Part shown: one piece after another, positions 20,555-32,454 of the stretch
How the letters are laid out: each line of letters begins with the position of its first letter
Position numbering within the stretch: the stretch's first letter is position 1
Source of the DNA: Notospermus geniculatus
Taxonomy: Eukaryota; Nemertea; Pilidiophora; Heteronemertea; Lineidae
Length of the DNA stretch: 64,000 nucleotides
Direction: 5' to 3'
NCBI GenBank assembly: GCA_002633025.1
Contig: NMRB01001707.1
Location: 62,001 to 126,000 of the forward strand
The notes under the pieces: generated by a model
The model's database searches: none
What the model was told of the DNA's origin: nothing
The model's input: the letters and a program-made list of their open reading frames with translations, nothing else
Made by a program: the position numbers and the translations under genes

Positions 20555-22205
20555 TGTGTTAATTCTGGGTGATTGTCAGGGGCAGCCTCAGTATTTCGTG
20601 ACTGACAGATAAGTTTCTATGTTTGATTTTAAAACATCAAAGTGTGTCATTTTGTTAAGCTTGCCACTTATCTCATGTTTCTAGTCCATGTTGTATAATA
20701 CATGAAAAATAGTGAACTAGGCCTATTTGTTTCTGATGAATTCTGGGTGACTGTCAGGGGCAGCCTCAGTATTTCAGATAGTTTCTGCATTTGATTAAAT
20801 TATGTGTCACTTTGTTCGGCATGTCAGCTGTAACATGTGTCCATTTCTCTAGTCCATGGGTCATATGAATAAAAACTAGTGAATGCTTGAATTTTGCTGT
20901 GTAAATGCACTGGACAATTGATACATGTAGTCTTCATTCATATAACACTGTGTCGTGCAGTAGGAGACTTTACTGTCGTTAGAGACCACCTGTCAGCCAT
21001 GACGTCCATATCATTATGGGTGACGTTGTGGCGTGTATTTCTTGTCTGTGATGTTGGATTTTGTGATGTTCTAGGACACCTAACTGGTGACGACCTATGT
21101 CTGACGGCAATAAAGTCTCCCATTACAAGCTTCTCAGTATTTCATGATGGACCGATAGTTTCCTGTATTTGATTTTACATCAAATCAATGTCATGAATGT
21201 GCCACGATTTTTTTGGCGTGCCAGTATTACATACATGTATGTAATTCTAGTCCGTGTCGTGCAATTACATGGAACATTTTGAATATTCTGGGTGACTGTC
21301 AGGGGCAGCCTCAGTATTTCTTGATGGAAAGATAGTTTTCTGTGTTCGATTTTAACATCAGTGGGTCGTATTTTTTTCATAAAGCGGTTCTATTGTTAGA
21401 ACCGTCTTAGGCCGGTTCCAAGTGTAGTGGTGAAGTACACTTGGAACCAGCCTAAGACGGTTCAAATGGTAGAACCACTTTATGAATACGACCCAATGTG
21501 CCACACTTCTTTTGGCGTGCCAATGATCACATACCATGTATGTACTTCTAGTCCATGTCATGCAATTACATGGAACATTTTGTGAACTACTATTTCTTTC
21601 TGCTGAATTCTGGGTGATTGTCAGGGGCAGCCTCAGTATTTCATGATGGAAAGATAGTTTTGTGTGTTTGATTTTGACATCAATGTGCCACATTTTTTTC
21701 GGTGCGCCATTTATCACGTTAATGTTCCTAGTCCATGTCGTGCAATTACATTGAAGAACATTGTGAACTACTATTTGTTTCTGATGAATTCTGGGTGATT
21801 GTCAGGGGCAGCCTCAGTATTTCGTGATGGACAGATAGTTTCTACGTTTGATTAAATTATGTGTCACTTTGTTCGGCATGTCAGCTGTAACATGTGTCCA
21901 TTTCTCTAGTCCATGGGTCATATGAATAAAAACTAGTGAATGGTTTGAATTTTGCTGTGTAAGTGCACTGGACAATGCTGTACATATCTTTAGTATTGAT
22001 AGTCTTCATTCATGAAACGCCGTGTCGTGCAGTGGGAGACTACTGTCATTAGAGACCACCCGTTAGCGGACCTCACATTAGCCATGACGTCCATATCATT
22101 ATGGGTGACGTTGTGGCGTGTATTTCTTGTCTGTGATGTTGGATTTTGTGATGTTCTAGGACAGCTAACTGGTGATGCCCTCTGATGGCAATGAAGTCTC
22201 CCATT
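20555..22205 (+). repeat. Tandem array of TCAGGGGCAGCCTCAGTATTTC units
   Basis: GAATTCTGGGTGA(C/T)TGTCAG plus GGGCAGCCTCAGTATTTC occurs at about 20563, 20739, 21286, 21606 and 21787, with a degenerate copy at about 21130. Each is followed by a TCTAGTCCATG...TGCAATTACATGGAACAT block. On top of this, a segment of about 1.05 kb is duplicated: the block TGTGTCACTTTGTTCGGCAT to ACTAGTGAATG and the block GCCATGACGTCCATATCATT to GTTCTAGGACA each occur twice (about 20804-21095 and 21860-22175). It lies 1.6 kb downstream of the transposase-like gene. Confidence 0.85.
21362..21495. mobile_element. 134-bp foldback MITE inserted in the tandem array
   Basis: TGGGTCGTATT and AATACGACCCA bound arms that continue GTTCTA...AGAACCGTCTTAGGC and TTCCAAGTGTA / TACACTTGGAA. 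It splits the array word AACATCAATGTGCCAC that is intact in a neighbouring unit at about 21678, which serves as an empty site. Confidence 0.85.
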
Positions 22206-23240
22206 ACATGGAAAATGTCAAAATATTATAATGGGGCATGTGATATGTTTACACTGCACTAATTTTTGCAGTGCTGTACTCTGTGCGAACTGAGACAACC
22301 TCTTCTTGAAGAACTCGGCCCACGATTTTCTGGTCAATGAAGTTCGTGTGATCCGTCTTCTAATCTAAAACTGCTTTGGGTGATTTTTGGCATTGTATTG
22401 TAAACACGGCTGATGATGCATACATATCTCTAGTCTGAAGTTTGTATAATTGGCTTCTCAGACTCGGTTGTTTCAGTGCATCATGTACATATCATTTGGG
22501 TTTTTTTGCATCATAATTTCCTATATTTAAATGATTTCATCTTGTGTGGATTGAAATCATTTCGTTCTAGTTTTTAGTTTTATCACTAACCAATATATTC
22601 TTATGACTTGTGGTGAATTGATTCAGTGTTCGTGTTCAGCTGGGTGGTAGGTCATGTTGTTATTTGATATCTTCAATGTCGTAATCAGTGGTTTAACCCT
22701 TTACATCCAAGGTGACTGTCAAAGTTGAATTTCAACCGAGAAAAAAGGGTTGAGGAAAAAAGGGTTAAGGAAGTGGGTGTGGTTGGGTGGGGCCCACTTC
22801 ATTGTTTTCTTGCATGCAAATCAGCTGTATGTTCGTTGAATTGTAACGCCTCCACCTTATGTGCAGGTATGAAATTAGTCAGTACCGTGTTGTATTGTAG
22901 TGCTGGTTATAATCTTTACATGTGGTCCCACTATTCGGTATTCTAGAGCTGTAGATGAAGGTTATTTCAATGAGTGGTTTACTTGACTGAACTACTGTGA
23001 GGACACTCTTTGTGTATAGTTCAAATCGTGCATGTCTGGTACCGTATACAAATAGCAAATGATGTATAGCTCTGGGGCCTTATGAATTACTAGAAATAGC
23101 ATTACTTTTAATCTAATCTTCAATTAAATGCCTGTGGTGGCCCTTCTAAAAGCTGATTTTATTGCAAGAAAACAGCATGTACTGTTGCAGGCTTCTCCAT
23201 TGTGTAAACTTTGAATTGTACATGCTTTCACAAGTTGTAC
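22206..23240. other. No gene seen
   Basis: AT-rich sequence with no ORF or splice structure I can support. GAAAAAAGGGTT is repeated directly at about 22739-22766. Confidence 0.4.
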
Positions 23241-23242
23241 TA

Positions 23243-23590
23243 CAGGGTGTCCGAGAAAGATGGCCGGGTTGCCTACCCAATGTAACCTTTGATTTGAGTC
23301 CGAGCCAAACTCGCAATAAACTGATTGTAATGAGAATGTCATTCGTTCCACTGGTTAACCAAACGTCTCAGACTCAGACTGATGCATGCCAATTGATTTG
23401 AACACGTAAACCAGTCCTGGTGGACTCCTCGCCTCTTCAATTCAATGGTGATAACTTCACCAAAATTGAAGACGTAGACTGTATTTAAAGCTGTGATTGT
23501 TCACCAGTCTCCAGTGTATAATGCTCACGTTAACAATTTAATGTCTATAGTAGTGGGAGAGTGTACCTGGCAAACTTCTGAGACACCCTG
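23243..23590. mobile_element. TA-flanked element with CAGGGTGTC ends
   Basis: Left CAGGGTGTCCGAGAA and right TTCTGAGACACCCTG are imperfect inverted ends flanked by TA on both sides (23241-23242, 23591-23592). The ends resemble those of the element at 53033-53602. TA duplication suggests Tc1/mariner-type mobilisation. The interior lacks a transposase. Confidence 0.65.
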
Positions 23591-23879
23591 TATGTGGAGT
23601 AATGTCTTTTGCAGTGACATGTTTTCAGTATGATGATCTACCACCCTGATGAGGCCTTAGGGCCGAAACACTTCAGTAGAACTTTGATAACCAACAATCC
23701 CGGTAGTTGTTTGATTTACTGGGACTTGCAACTGAAAGCAAGTATTTGTTATACTTTTGTAAGCTTCCAATTTACCACAACTGAATCATTCATACACCTG
23801 TTACCCAATTGTCGAGCGATCACAGCACCTCTAGTTATTCCATAAAAATAAACTTGCTCCGGTGACACTGCACCGGTGT

Positions 23880-24607
23880 CAGTACATTATGAATGATACA
23901 TCGCGTTAGTATTCTTCATATCATTGTACTATCTCTTGAACACTGAGATATCAGAACCAGTTGTTTTGGGGCAACTAAAGACACTGTGATCACTCGCCAA
24001 CATTTTGTGTATAAGGCTGCCGTTCCATAGAGTTAACGTTTTCACTTTTCCTATTTCATTTTTCACGATCTTTCATTTAGATGGGTTGGTTCCACAGAAT
24101 TCACGCCCAAAAGAATGAGCATGTTCATTCCTCGAGTCACGGGTGATTTTCATTTATTCACGCATGAAATGAATCGCACTTGTTTGCAGGTAGAAAAATG
24201 ATGCCTATGGAACCCGCATCATAAGAAATACATTACCCAATCTTCGGTTCACCCGTGAAACATTCACGCTTAAACCATGCAAAAAGGCCGATGAATCGTG
24301 AAAACGTGAACTCTATGGAATGGGAGCCAATTTTCTTCTGTGAATTCCTCTTATTTTTTTGTGCTGATAATCTCCAGGCTCATCTTGTTCCTTTAGCACT
24401 GTGGCTGTATTTTTTCTGTGCTGCTGGGAGTGTCGGTGGGGAAATTCTTTTGTCGTGTCCCACCCTGCGAAGTGATCTGTCACGTAGAAAAATTGGTCTA
24501 GATATCATATCAATATACTGTATTGTGTAAATTTACTTATTTTATACGTGACGCTGTCATCGCAGTTGTGTTGTGAATAGATCTGTTATTGTATATATAC
24601 CACAAGT
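23880..24607. other. Degenerate foldback, then upstream region of the SGNH ORF
   Basis: Around 24015-24320, TTCCATAGAGTTAACGTTTTCAC and GTGAAAACGTGAACTCTATGGAA are inverted. ATTCACGC/GTGAAAC-type words lie between them, so a foldback of about 300 bp spans this stretch. A TATA-like TGTATATATACCAC precedes ATG 24608 by about 15 bp. Confidence 0.65.
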
Positions 24608-25212
24608 ATGGGTGATAGGCAAGTCCTTGTTTTGGGACATAGTATTGTGAGGAGGTTGAAGGAATTTATTTCAGATCCTTCAACCCTCAGTCATCACAGA
24701 TTCAACTTTAAAGAAAATGTACATAATCTTGGTCTAAGCGATTGCAATGTCAATTTTTTGGGGATAGGGGGTCTGAAGGTCCACCAGATGTGGTGGAATT
24801 CATGCATTGTGCAGACATTGAACAGTTTGAGACCCTCTATCGTTATTCTTCAGGTAGGAGGCAACGATATTTCTGGGAGACGCCGCATTGTGGATCCCGA
24901 GCACATCGCTCAAGAAATTCTTGCCTATTCAGATCATTTATTGCAAACCTTTGGGGTCCAGAAGGTGATCGTTTGTTCTTTGATTCCTAGGCAAAAATGC
25001 CCTTTTTTTATAATGGTGATGTGCACGAGGCCAATTTGCTCCTCCGAGAGATCCTGAGGGAAAAGTCTCTCTCGATAGTGTATCATCACCATAAATCTAT
25101 TTGGCAGACGGGTCTGCATCTTAAAGATGGGGTCCATTTTAACTCTTCTGGGAATTTTATTCTCATGAAGAGTATCCGGGGGGCAATTCTAAATTCCCTG
25201 AAAACATTTTAA
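24608..25212 (+). pseudogene. SGNH-hydrolase-like ORF with one frameshift
   Basis: The first frame (24608 to about 25005) carries SGNH/GDSL-fold blocks in order: VLVLGHSIVRRL (block I, with His replacing the usual Asp of GDS), NFLGIGGLKV (Gly block) and VILQVGGNDIS (the GND/N block). Near 25003-25010, a run of seven T precedes a shift to a frame giving FFYNGDVHEANLLLREI and then DGVHFNSSGN (the DxxH block), ending with TAA at 25210-25212. The full product would be about 200 residues. Intronless, single-domain SGNH ORFs like this occur in retroelements of invertebrates (for example Ngaro/DIRS-type or LINE ORF1), so I infer a mobile-element remnant. A free-standing gene with a sequencing error in the T run is the alternative. 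Confidence 0.65.
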
Positions 25213-25241
25213 TGTCATGTGGTCTTTTTTCTTCTTTTTAA

Positions 25242-25620
25242 AGGGAGACATCCGAAAGATATTGCCCGGCGGGCACCTTTGTTTTTGTTTTGATCTGCAT
25301 AGTGTCACCGTCGATAACAGATGGCGCTGTGCATTATGGCACAGGCCCCGAGAGAGCTATCAGTGAATACAGAACACGTATCCAACTAAAAAATGGTGCA
25401 TGTAGTTCATAAAAAACACACCACCCACGAATTAGTGAGCTTGGTGTGCACTTTGTACAAACTAGCATTTTTTGGTTGGATACGTGGTCTAAATTCACTG
25501 ATTGCTCTCTCGGGGCCTGTGTAATAATGCACAGCGCCATCTGTTAATCGAAGGCGACACTATGCAGATCAAAACAAAAACAAAGGTGCCCGCCGGGCAA
25601 TATCTTTTGGATGTCTCCCT
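25242..25620. mobile_element. 379-bp TTAA-flanked foldback MITE
   Basis: AGGGAGACATCC at the left and GGATGTCTCCCT at the right start inverted arms of about 150 bp (GATATTGCCCGGCGGGCACC; CAGATGGCGCTGTGCATTA). TTAA flanks both ends (25238-25241, 25621-25624). TTAA duplication plus AGGG ends suits a Kolobok- or piggyBac-type family; class is inferred. It begins about 30 bp after the stop of the SGNH ORF. Confidence 0.9.
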
Positions 25621-25639
25621 TTAAAGTTAAACATTGCAT

Positions 25640-26140
25640 CGCTTAGTCTTAAGTCATACTCAACTTTTTGTATAGAAGGTGCTGCTGGTTTTCGTCAATT
25701 GAGGTATTCATGAGAATTGCGATCCTTGATGAAATGGAGAAAGCTGTGAAGCTGCAAACTGCAGCGTTTATTCTGTACAGCACAACGAATAATCCCTGCA
25801 GTTTGCAAGTGCGTAGCTTGTTCATTTTCCCTAGGATCACAACTCGGATTCTTCAAGTGACGAAAAGGAATATATTATATGTCTACATGTATTGCTGAAG
25901 TATTACTGAACTGTGTACATTCCAAGTCCAAAGGTGTATCTGTGGTGGTCTAGGAAAACACGGTAGAAGTTGAATGGTCAACAAGGGCTGTCAGATTGCC
26001 TGTGCATTGATCTACTAGGCTTCGCTACTGTTTACCTGTTACAAAGTGCATTTCAGCTCTTGATATCTGCAGGTTCACCATGTCCATTAACACTTTCCTC
26101 ATTATGTGACATCTGCCAGGTTTTCCGAGACTGCCAGACA
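25640..26140. other. No gene seen
   Basis: Contains TTTGCAGCTTCACAG-like words near an inverted CTGCAAACTGCAG, but no supported gene or element. Confidence 0.4.
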
Positions 26141-26143
26141 TAG

Positions 26144-26275
26144 GGTCGATTTCACAGAGGGCATTTAAGACTTTGACGCATGTAACTTCGTCAAATGCCT
26201 GGTGGAAGTGCGTGCATTGAGTTAAGTTGCAAGCGTCGAAGTCTTAAATGTGCTTGGAGAAATCAGCAAATATTG
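26144..26275. mobile_element. Degenerate foldback
   Basis: GGGCATTTAAGACTTTGACG pairs imperfectly with CGTCGAAGTCTTAAATGTGC. Outer parts GGTCGATTTCAC and GAGAAATCAGC are weaker. It resembles the other short foldbacks in the window. Confidence 0.6.
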
Positions 26276-26556
26276 TCTTAAATGTCTGTAAGGAGTCCAG
26301 TATTACCACTTTTTCTTGACAGCCGTCAACACTGCGCCACTGTCCGTCCAGGTACTAACTACGTTGTCAGTGAGTCGACCCGCTTTACGACATACATTTT
26401 GTAATGCATTTTTGTACTTCGTCTTACTGCAACTTGGTCACAATAAACTTGGATTGGAGTACCGGAAGAATCATTTTACTGCCGACATACGACAGCATTC
26501 GCATTTTCACTTGTATATATTCCGTGCTCTGAAATGTACTGTACAAACGTTTTCAT

Positions 26557-26967
26557 ATACTGTATCCGATGTGTTTAGTGGCCGTGGCCGGAAAGATCGC
26601 CGTGCCTAGATTTTCTAATAACACACGTTCCCGGCAAGTTATAAAATGCAATCTAACAAAAGGGCCCGTAGTAGTGCTTGATTCGCAATCCTACATAGTC
26701 ATGTTCGGCAACTACCTCGGGATGGAGAACTGAAGAGAAAATAACATACCAAGTTCATACAAACAAGATTACTTGAAGCTTGACTCGCGCTTCATTTAAG
26801 GGAAAAACGACATGGGCCGTCAGATCAATGTGGTTGTGTAAAGTTACGCTTCAAGGGCATTTTTGTTGCGCCTATGTTCTACTTGCTGACCGGGAACGTG
26901 TATAATTAGAAAATCTAGGCCCGACGATCTTCCCGGTCGCGGCCACTAAACACATCGGATACAGTAT
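26557..26967. mobile_element. 411-bp element with about 80-bp inverted ends
   Basis: ATACTGTATCCGATGTGTTT / AAACACATCGGATACAGTAT at the tips, then GTGGCCG...CCGG, GCCTAGATTTTCTAAT and ACGTTCCCGG in matching inverted order (26557-26636 versus 26887-26967). The interior has no coding capacity. Confidence 0.85.
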
Positions 26968-26999
26968 GTAGGTATTATTTTTTTACTTTTGTATAAACA

Positions 27000-27451
27000 A
27001 ATAAAATATTTTCATTACAAATTAACCAATGTTTCATTGTTCTGTTAGTGTTTCTCTAAACAGATAGAGAATTGTTCTGGAATTTCTGTAAAAGAAATGC
27101 TATATTGTAGTCCCCCCCCGAAACAGGTTTTCATTAAAATGGCGCAACTCCATCTGCATAAGCTGCTAGCTGATTCCTATCCCATGCATTCACAGGAGTG
27201 AATGCACTTCGCAGTGCAAATTGTACCCATGATTGTTTGGACTACTATCCTGGTGGACTTCAACAACAGTTACACGAGTTTACTTTCGATCTATGGTGAT
27301 GTACCAATAGTCCCTTGAGTCCATTATCCATTTACTGATCACCACTCTCTGGGTGGCACCAGCAAAATCGTATAAAAAACAACACTGCCTGACAAGGGAA
27401 CCCTGATACATAGGGCAGGTACTTATCAAATAATTACCTATGTGAGGTTCC
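27000..27451. other. No gene seen
   Basis: AT-rich, no supported feature. Confidence 0.4.
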
Positions 27452-27454
27452 TAA

Positions 27455-27603
27455 AGCGGGTGATCCACTGTCACGATTTTGGCTTGAGACGGGGTTGCGT
27501 TCCCTTGCGGTTACCTTATAAGGACTTCCAATTGCCATATAAGGTGATTGCAAGGGAACGCAACACCTTCTCAAGCCAAGATCGCGACAGTGGATTCGCC
27601 GCT
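27455..27603. mobile_element. 149-bp TAA-flanked foldback MITE
   Basis: AGCGGGTGATCCACTGTC and GACAGTGGATTCGCCGCT are the ends. The arms continue through TTGGCTTGAGA and GTTGCGTTCCCTTGC. TAA is present on both sides (27452-27454, 27604-27606), as for PIF/Harbinger insertions. Confidence 0.85.
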
Positions 27604-27606
27604 TAA

Positions 27607-29089
27607 GGCATGTGTGAAAGCAATCGCATCCCCGGGAACCAAAGTCCGGTCTCATTGTTCAACGTGGGATTAGAATATATGGCTAAAGAGACCATGACCA
27701 TTCGAATATAACCTTACAATAGCGGGCTATTGTTTGGCGGACTTGCATTCCTAGGACACATATTCCTCTCACACCAAGATGGGCTACACGGTGCACTGAC
27801 ACGCCGGCAAACGATGGCTCCACAAAGGAATCAAGATCATGAAACCTTTGTTTGCCGCCGTGTCGATGTAGCATGTAGCTCTACGTGAACCCAGTGTGAT
27901 AAAATCTAATGCCCCCACCCGCCTGATGTCCCCCTGCATTGCTTGTCACACACAGGATTAAGGGTCTTGGTCTCTCTGGAGTCCTATTCAATGGTGCCGC
28001 TTAATCCGTAAATGTATTGTTGGGGGACATCACATATCAGGGGACATTAAATTCTACTACACCAGCCTTAGGCTAGAGAATTTTGCATTGTTGAATGTTG
28101 CTAGATCACCAATGGCACTTCAATCCTTTGGAGTTGCTCTTACTCGTGATAATTATGGTGTAACAGTAACTAATGTCCCCTTGAAAAAAGTGTCCTTGTC
28201 CCTTGTTCAATGATGTTTTAAAATTGAGCCATGATACACTCCCAATACCATACTCGTGTACAAAAACTGAATCCGGCCCGGTAGTGTGTAGCTCTATGTA
28301 ATAGGGGCCCTGGGGCATCTTGCTACTGTAACACTAGGATAGTCCATTGAGGATAACTTCAACCCCTTTCAGATGTGCAGCTGTACTACTACGGTGGACT
28401 TAATCAGCAGTAACAGCAGATGCAGAATTTCCTGACGGATGACCATGGGAATTCCCTTGAATGAGGATGAAACCTGTTCTGGACACCGTCTGCACACTAG
28501 GGCCTTGTCTTGAGTAAAGTTGTCTCGGGACAAGTTTGTCTCCAACCTTTCTAGCTTAGATTGCTTACATTTATCTATCTCACACCTCAAGTAAATTTCC
28601 GCGGATGCCATTGGCCAAATCCCGTCACATCATCTCCGAGAATTTCAATGTCCCCCTCCGGAGGTCACCAAACACGGGACATCACGCCCCCACAGCTGGG
28701 AAAACTGTATTCTTTTTGACAAACCCTTTCTCTGCAGCATCCCTATAATGGACTTATGGTGCACGAGATAAAAAATGTTGCCCTCATTGTGGGGAGATGT
28801 CCCCCCCNCCCCCCCCCCCCCCATGAAAATATGAGGAGTATCATCCCAGCGGGGAATATTTGCTATGTCTCCCTCCATTTCGGGCAACATTTTTATAATA
28901 CCTATGGAACACTTTAGACAAAAAAACTAGAAAGGTTTTATGGATTTGGGCAGGTTCAATAGCGTCCACAGTCAACAGTCAAGATTATCCTGCTGAGTGT
29001 GGACTATGTTTTGTAAAGCATAGTGTCGTCACCAAGTGATCCAGGGCCAAGCGCGTAGCGGTATACCAAGGATCACAGTTCAAGAAATA
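27607..29089. other. No gene; scattered low-complexity runs
   Basis: A C-run with an N lies at 28801-28822. The phrases GATGTCCCC/GGGACAT recur in both orientations over 27900-28890, suggesting degenerate repeat copies. No exon or RNA gene supported. Confidence 0.4.
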
Positions 29090-29388
29090 AGCTACGTCTA
29101 CACGGAGCATTTTAGCTCCAGTTAACCGTCTACACGGGGCCTTGTCTCGAGACAGTTGTCGTGTAGACGCACTCGCCTGTCTGTCTCGGGACAAAGGCCT
29201 ATATTGGTTCCCTATTTATTGATAAATACGGCACGAATGACGTAATGGAATGGACGTCACATGGCGCGCAGTGTTGAAAACACCGTCACGTCATGCATCC
29301 GTGTAGACGCTCCGTTACTTGTCTCGGGTTATTTTGTCTCGAGACAAAGTTGACCCGAGACAAATTAGTCTCTCGTGTAGACGTAGCT
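29090..29388. mobile_element. Foldback element with AGCTACGTCTACACG ends
   Basis: Left AGCTACGTCTACACG and right CGTGTAGACGTAGCT are perfect complements. Inside are further CGTCTACACG, TTGTCTCGAGACA and TGTCTCGGGACAA words in both orientations. The target duplication is unclear (ATA or TA). Confidence 0.8.
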
Positions 29389-29815
29389 ATAATCTCTAAA
29401 ATCTCTAATGTAATTCTAGATGGGGAGTTAAGACTAGTAAGATTCATATCTGATTCAAACATTTATTACTTCACTTCATCTGCAGCCGAGATCTTTCACA
29501 GTATTCACTAGTTAAATACATGTACTAGTACAGTGTAAATCAGACAACTTCCTGAGATACATGTAGAACTTCATAGTTATCACAGTTCCAACACCAGGTT
29601 CAAGCTAATTAACTCATGGAAAGAAACGAGAATCAGTACTGAACATACACATGACAAGAAAAAACAATTGCCTACTCTAAAGCCTAGCCCACATTTGCAG
29701 CAAAACTCAATGCGTTAGGGGTGTTTTTAAAATTGTTTTTAAAGTCGAATCGTCCAAAGTTGACTGACCCAATGCAGTCGAATCGTCATTCAACCAGGAC
29801 AGTCGATTTTAACAC

Positions 29816-30103
29816 CATATTGGTTCCCTCAGGCACCGCTAGGTTGAAAGGTGACTTCGGTAGCGACCGCCATTTTGTTGAGACTCATTATCATAATCTG
29901 GGGATTCCCTTGTCACATGTCTGACATCCTGCCAATCGGCCATGTTGACATTTTCTGAACATGTCGGTTTGTTTGGGATTCTCCATTCTAATCAGGTCAT
30001 TCTGTTTCTAAATATAGCATCGGGGCGAAAAAATTAGCCCCGAAGATGGCGGCCGCTACCGAAGTCACCTTTCAACCTAGCGGTGACTGAGGGAACCAAA
30101 ATG
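29816..30103. mobile_element. 288-bp foldback with 9-bp TSD
   Basis: CATATTGGTTCCCTCAG (left) and CTGAGGGAACCAAAATG (right) begin arms that continue CGCTAGGTTGAAAGGTGACT. The 9-bp direct repeat TTTTAACAC flanks it (29807-29815, 30104-30112). Duplication length and terminal CAT are shared with the two larger elements at 43869 and 55959, though the rest of the ends differ. Confidence 0.9.
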
Positions 30104-30112
30104 TTTTAACAC

Positions 30113-31165
30113 ACACCCCTAATCCGCTGTGAACGCCATGTTCACCTACATGTTGTGTCGCATGTCATCCGATGTAAAATCAGCCTTGGGGGCTAAAATC
30201 TAAGCAATATGAATAGCAGTCACTGTGAGCATCAGTCATACATGGGCATCAAACCCTAAATCCATGTCCAGCTTCTTGGCCCATTTGCATTTTTCCTCTG
30301 TTATCCATCTTTTTCGTCATTGATTGAACATCTGCGCAGGAATGAAGCAAGTACCAGTACAACGAGTAAACATGTAGTTTATTCTATGATAAGGACTGCC
30401 AAAGTTTGTCTCATATGAAGGTTGTTGATCAAGCTGACTTCCGGCTCGGCTGATTCTGTAAAGAGATGGAGTCACTGAGATGATTGACATGTGACATGGA
30501 AAAGTTCACTTGAGATTCGGAAAATAATGCACAAGGCACTAATCAAACAAAAATCAGAGAACATAGGCCTTGAGGCCTCTAAAATAATGTCAATAAGATT
30601 AATATTGAATGACAATAAGATTTATATGTCAATACGATTTGTTATTCAAATTAAATCAAAACACTGAGATTGAATCCGAGACAAGGTTCATAGCGACAGA
30701 CTGACTTTCACCTTTGACTTGTTTCATTTTAATAAATTACAACAGGATGATGGCCATGGAATTGGCATGGTACTGGCCATAATCCATGTAATCATCGTCA
30801 TGGTATTAGTACGGTATAGGAAGATGTGAATTGTGATGTATTTATAACCTCCATGGTCATACGTACGTAGGCCTAGACATCGGATGTCATGACAGGCCCC
30901 TTCGACGTCAAAATGGCCTCACTGCATGAGTTCTGCGGTGACACCTCCTCACTCCAAGGACTGCGGCGACTCCTACGTACTCAAAAGGACTGCCGAGTGC
31001 AGATGAATGTACTAATATTGCATAGGCCTAGCCTAATGATTAGCCTACCAGTACCGGTACATCGACATCTGAACATGGATCTACTTCAGCAGTCAGGCCT
31101 AGCTAGACCTAACTCATAACCACCACGTGGAGTGCGGCCTGGCCTTTTGTAGGCTTTAGTCTACC
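30113..31165. other. No gene seen
   Basis: About 1 kb with no supported gene. A short frame at 30889-31119 (MTGPFDVKMASLHEFCGDTS) has no recognisable features. Confidence 0.4.
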
Positions 31166-31172
31166 TGTCCTA

Positions 31173-31552
31173 GGGCCATGTCGATTTAGAGGAATCGGAG
31201 GAATCGAAGGAATCAGAGGAATCGGGCTGGAAAATCCAGAAAATCACCGTATGATAAAGTATAAAATTACCAGAATAGACAATTCACAACATTTCCTGGG
31301 CTAATGAGTTGTTATAATAAACACATCATGATCGAGGTTGGTGAGAATGAGAGTCTAATAATGACTTGAGGGCCGAATGCCAACACTTTAGGAGAAAAAA
31401 GGCCGAAATGCAAGTTCCACTAAAGCTATTATGATATTAACTTGATCACGTGGCTGTATTTATATATTTAGTACATGATAACGGTGTGATGGTTAGTGTC
31501 TGATGGGCTGCAGACTGAATTTTCCTCTGATTCCTCTAAATCGACATGGCCC
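31173..31552. mobile_element. 380-bp element, GGGCCATGTCGATTTAGAGG ends
   Basis: The left 20-base end is matched in inverted form by CCTCTAAATCGACATGGCCC at the right. TGTCCTA is repeated directly on both sides (31166-31172, 31553-31559). GGAATC words repeat next to the left end. A 7-8 bp duplication suggests a hAT-like origin, inferred. Confidence 0.8.
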
Positions 31553-32117
31553 TGTCCTAGGCCTAGGCCTGCCCACTGTGGTGCAGGGGATTTTGCATGA
31601 TTTTTGAGTTCACACACAGTCGACGCCAGTGAGTGAGGAGTGGTGCAGGGGTTTTTTTTGCATGATGAGTTCACAGTCGACAGTGAGGAGCGGATACACA
31701 TGGAGTGGACATGCCGATGATGGTGGAGTGGAGGTGTAGACCGACCGAGTGAGTAGGCCCACCGTAGTAGGCCTAGGCAGGGTAGGCCATACATGCCATA
31801 GTCTAGTCACTAGGCCTAGGCCAATGCATTGCATGCATGCACTGATCTGATAGGCCCTGTGAATCCATTGCAGTACCAGGTACAGTGACAGCACGCAGTT
31901 TGTCATGTTTGTGTGTGCACATGTGCATGTGATGTGCGTGATTTAGCAATGGTTAGGCTAGGCCTACTCCCGACTCGTAATATCGGCCTTTTAATAGCAT
32001 GGCATGGGCCGTTCTCATGTTTTGTCAAATGACGTAGGCCTACTGCGGATAACAGGCTACATTGAAAGTGCCAAGTGACCCCACGTACGATAAAAACAAT
32101 CCAGATCCATCAGGAAA

Positions 32118-32393
32118 TTGTCACTTGAAATGGCCCATTCTGACATGGAAGCCATAGGGCCTATTTGTTTACATGGATACCTACGGTATAAAACTCCCGG
32201 ATGCAAACGCAGAATGTTCGGCAAATACTTCTTAAAAACATTAAAAAAACACTGTGTGATTGATTTAGAGAAGTATTTGGAATTGTTTGAATATATCATG
32301 AATTTCCAAGCATTTTTAAGTAAAAACTATGAAAAAATCGCGACGACAGTAACCACGCGAGACTCGCTGAAAGCACCCGAACATGCCGACTAG
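32118..32393 (+). CDS. Possible small ORF, unknown
   Basis: An ATG in fair context (GAAATGG) opens 91 codons containing RMFGKYFLKTLKKHCVIDLE and YIMNFQAFLSKNYEKI, which is helical-looking. It is not recognised and has no family signature. It lies just upstream of a promoter-like patch, and may be chance. Confidence 0.2.
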   Translation: MSLEMAHSDMEAIGPICLHGYLRYKTPGCKRRMFGKYFLKTLKKHCVIDLEKYLELFEYIMNFQAFLSKNYEKIATTVTTRDSLKAPEHAD

Positions 32394-32454
32394 ACATGGG
32401 GAATCCCCGCGTAGACCGATATAGCGCTCGGAATCCCCCAGCAGTCTCGCTTGT

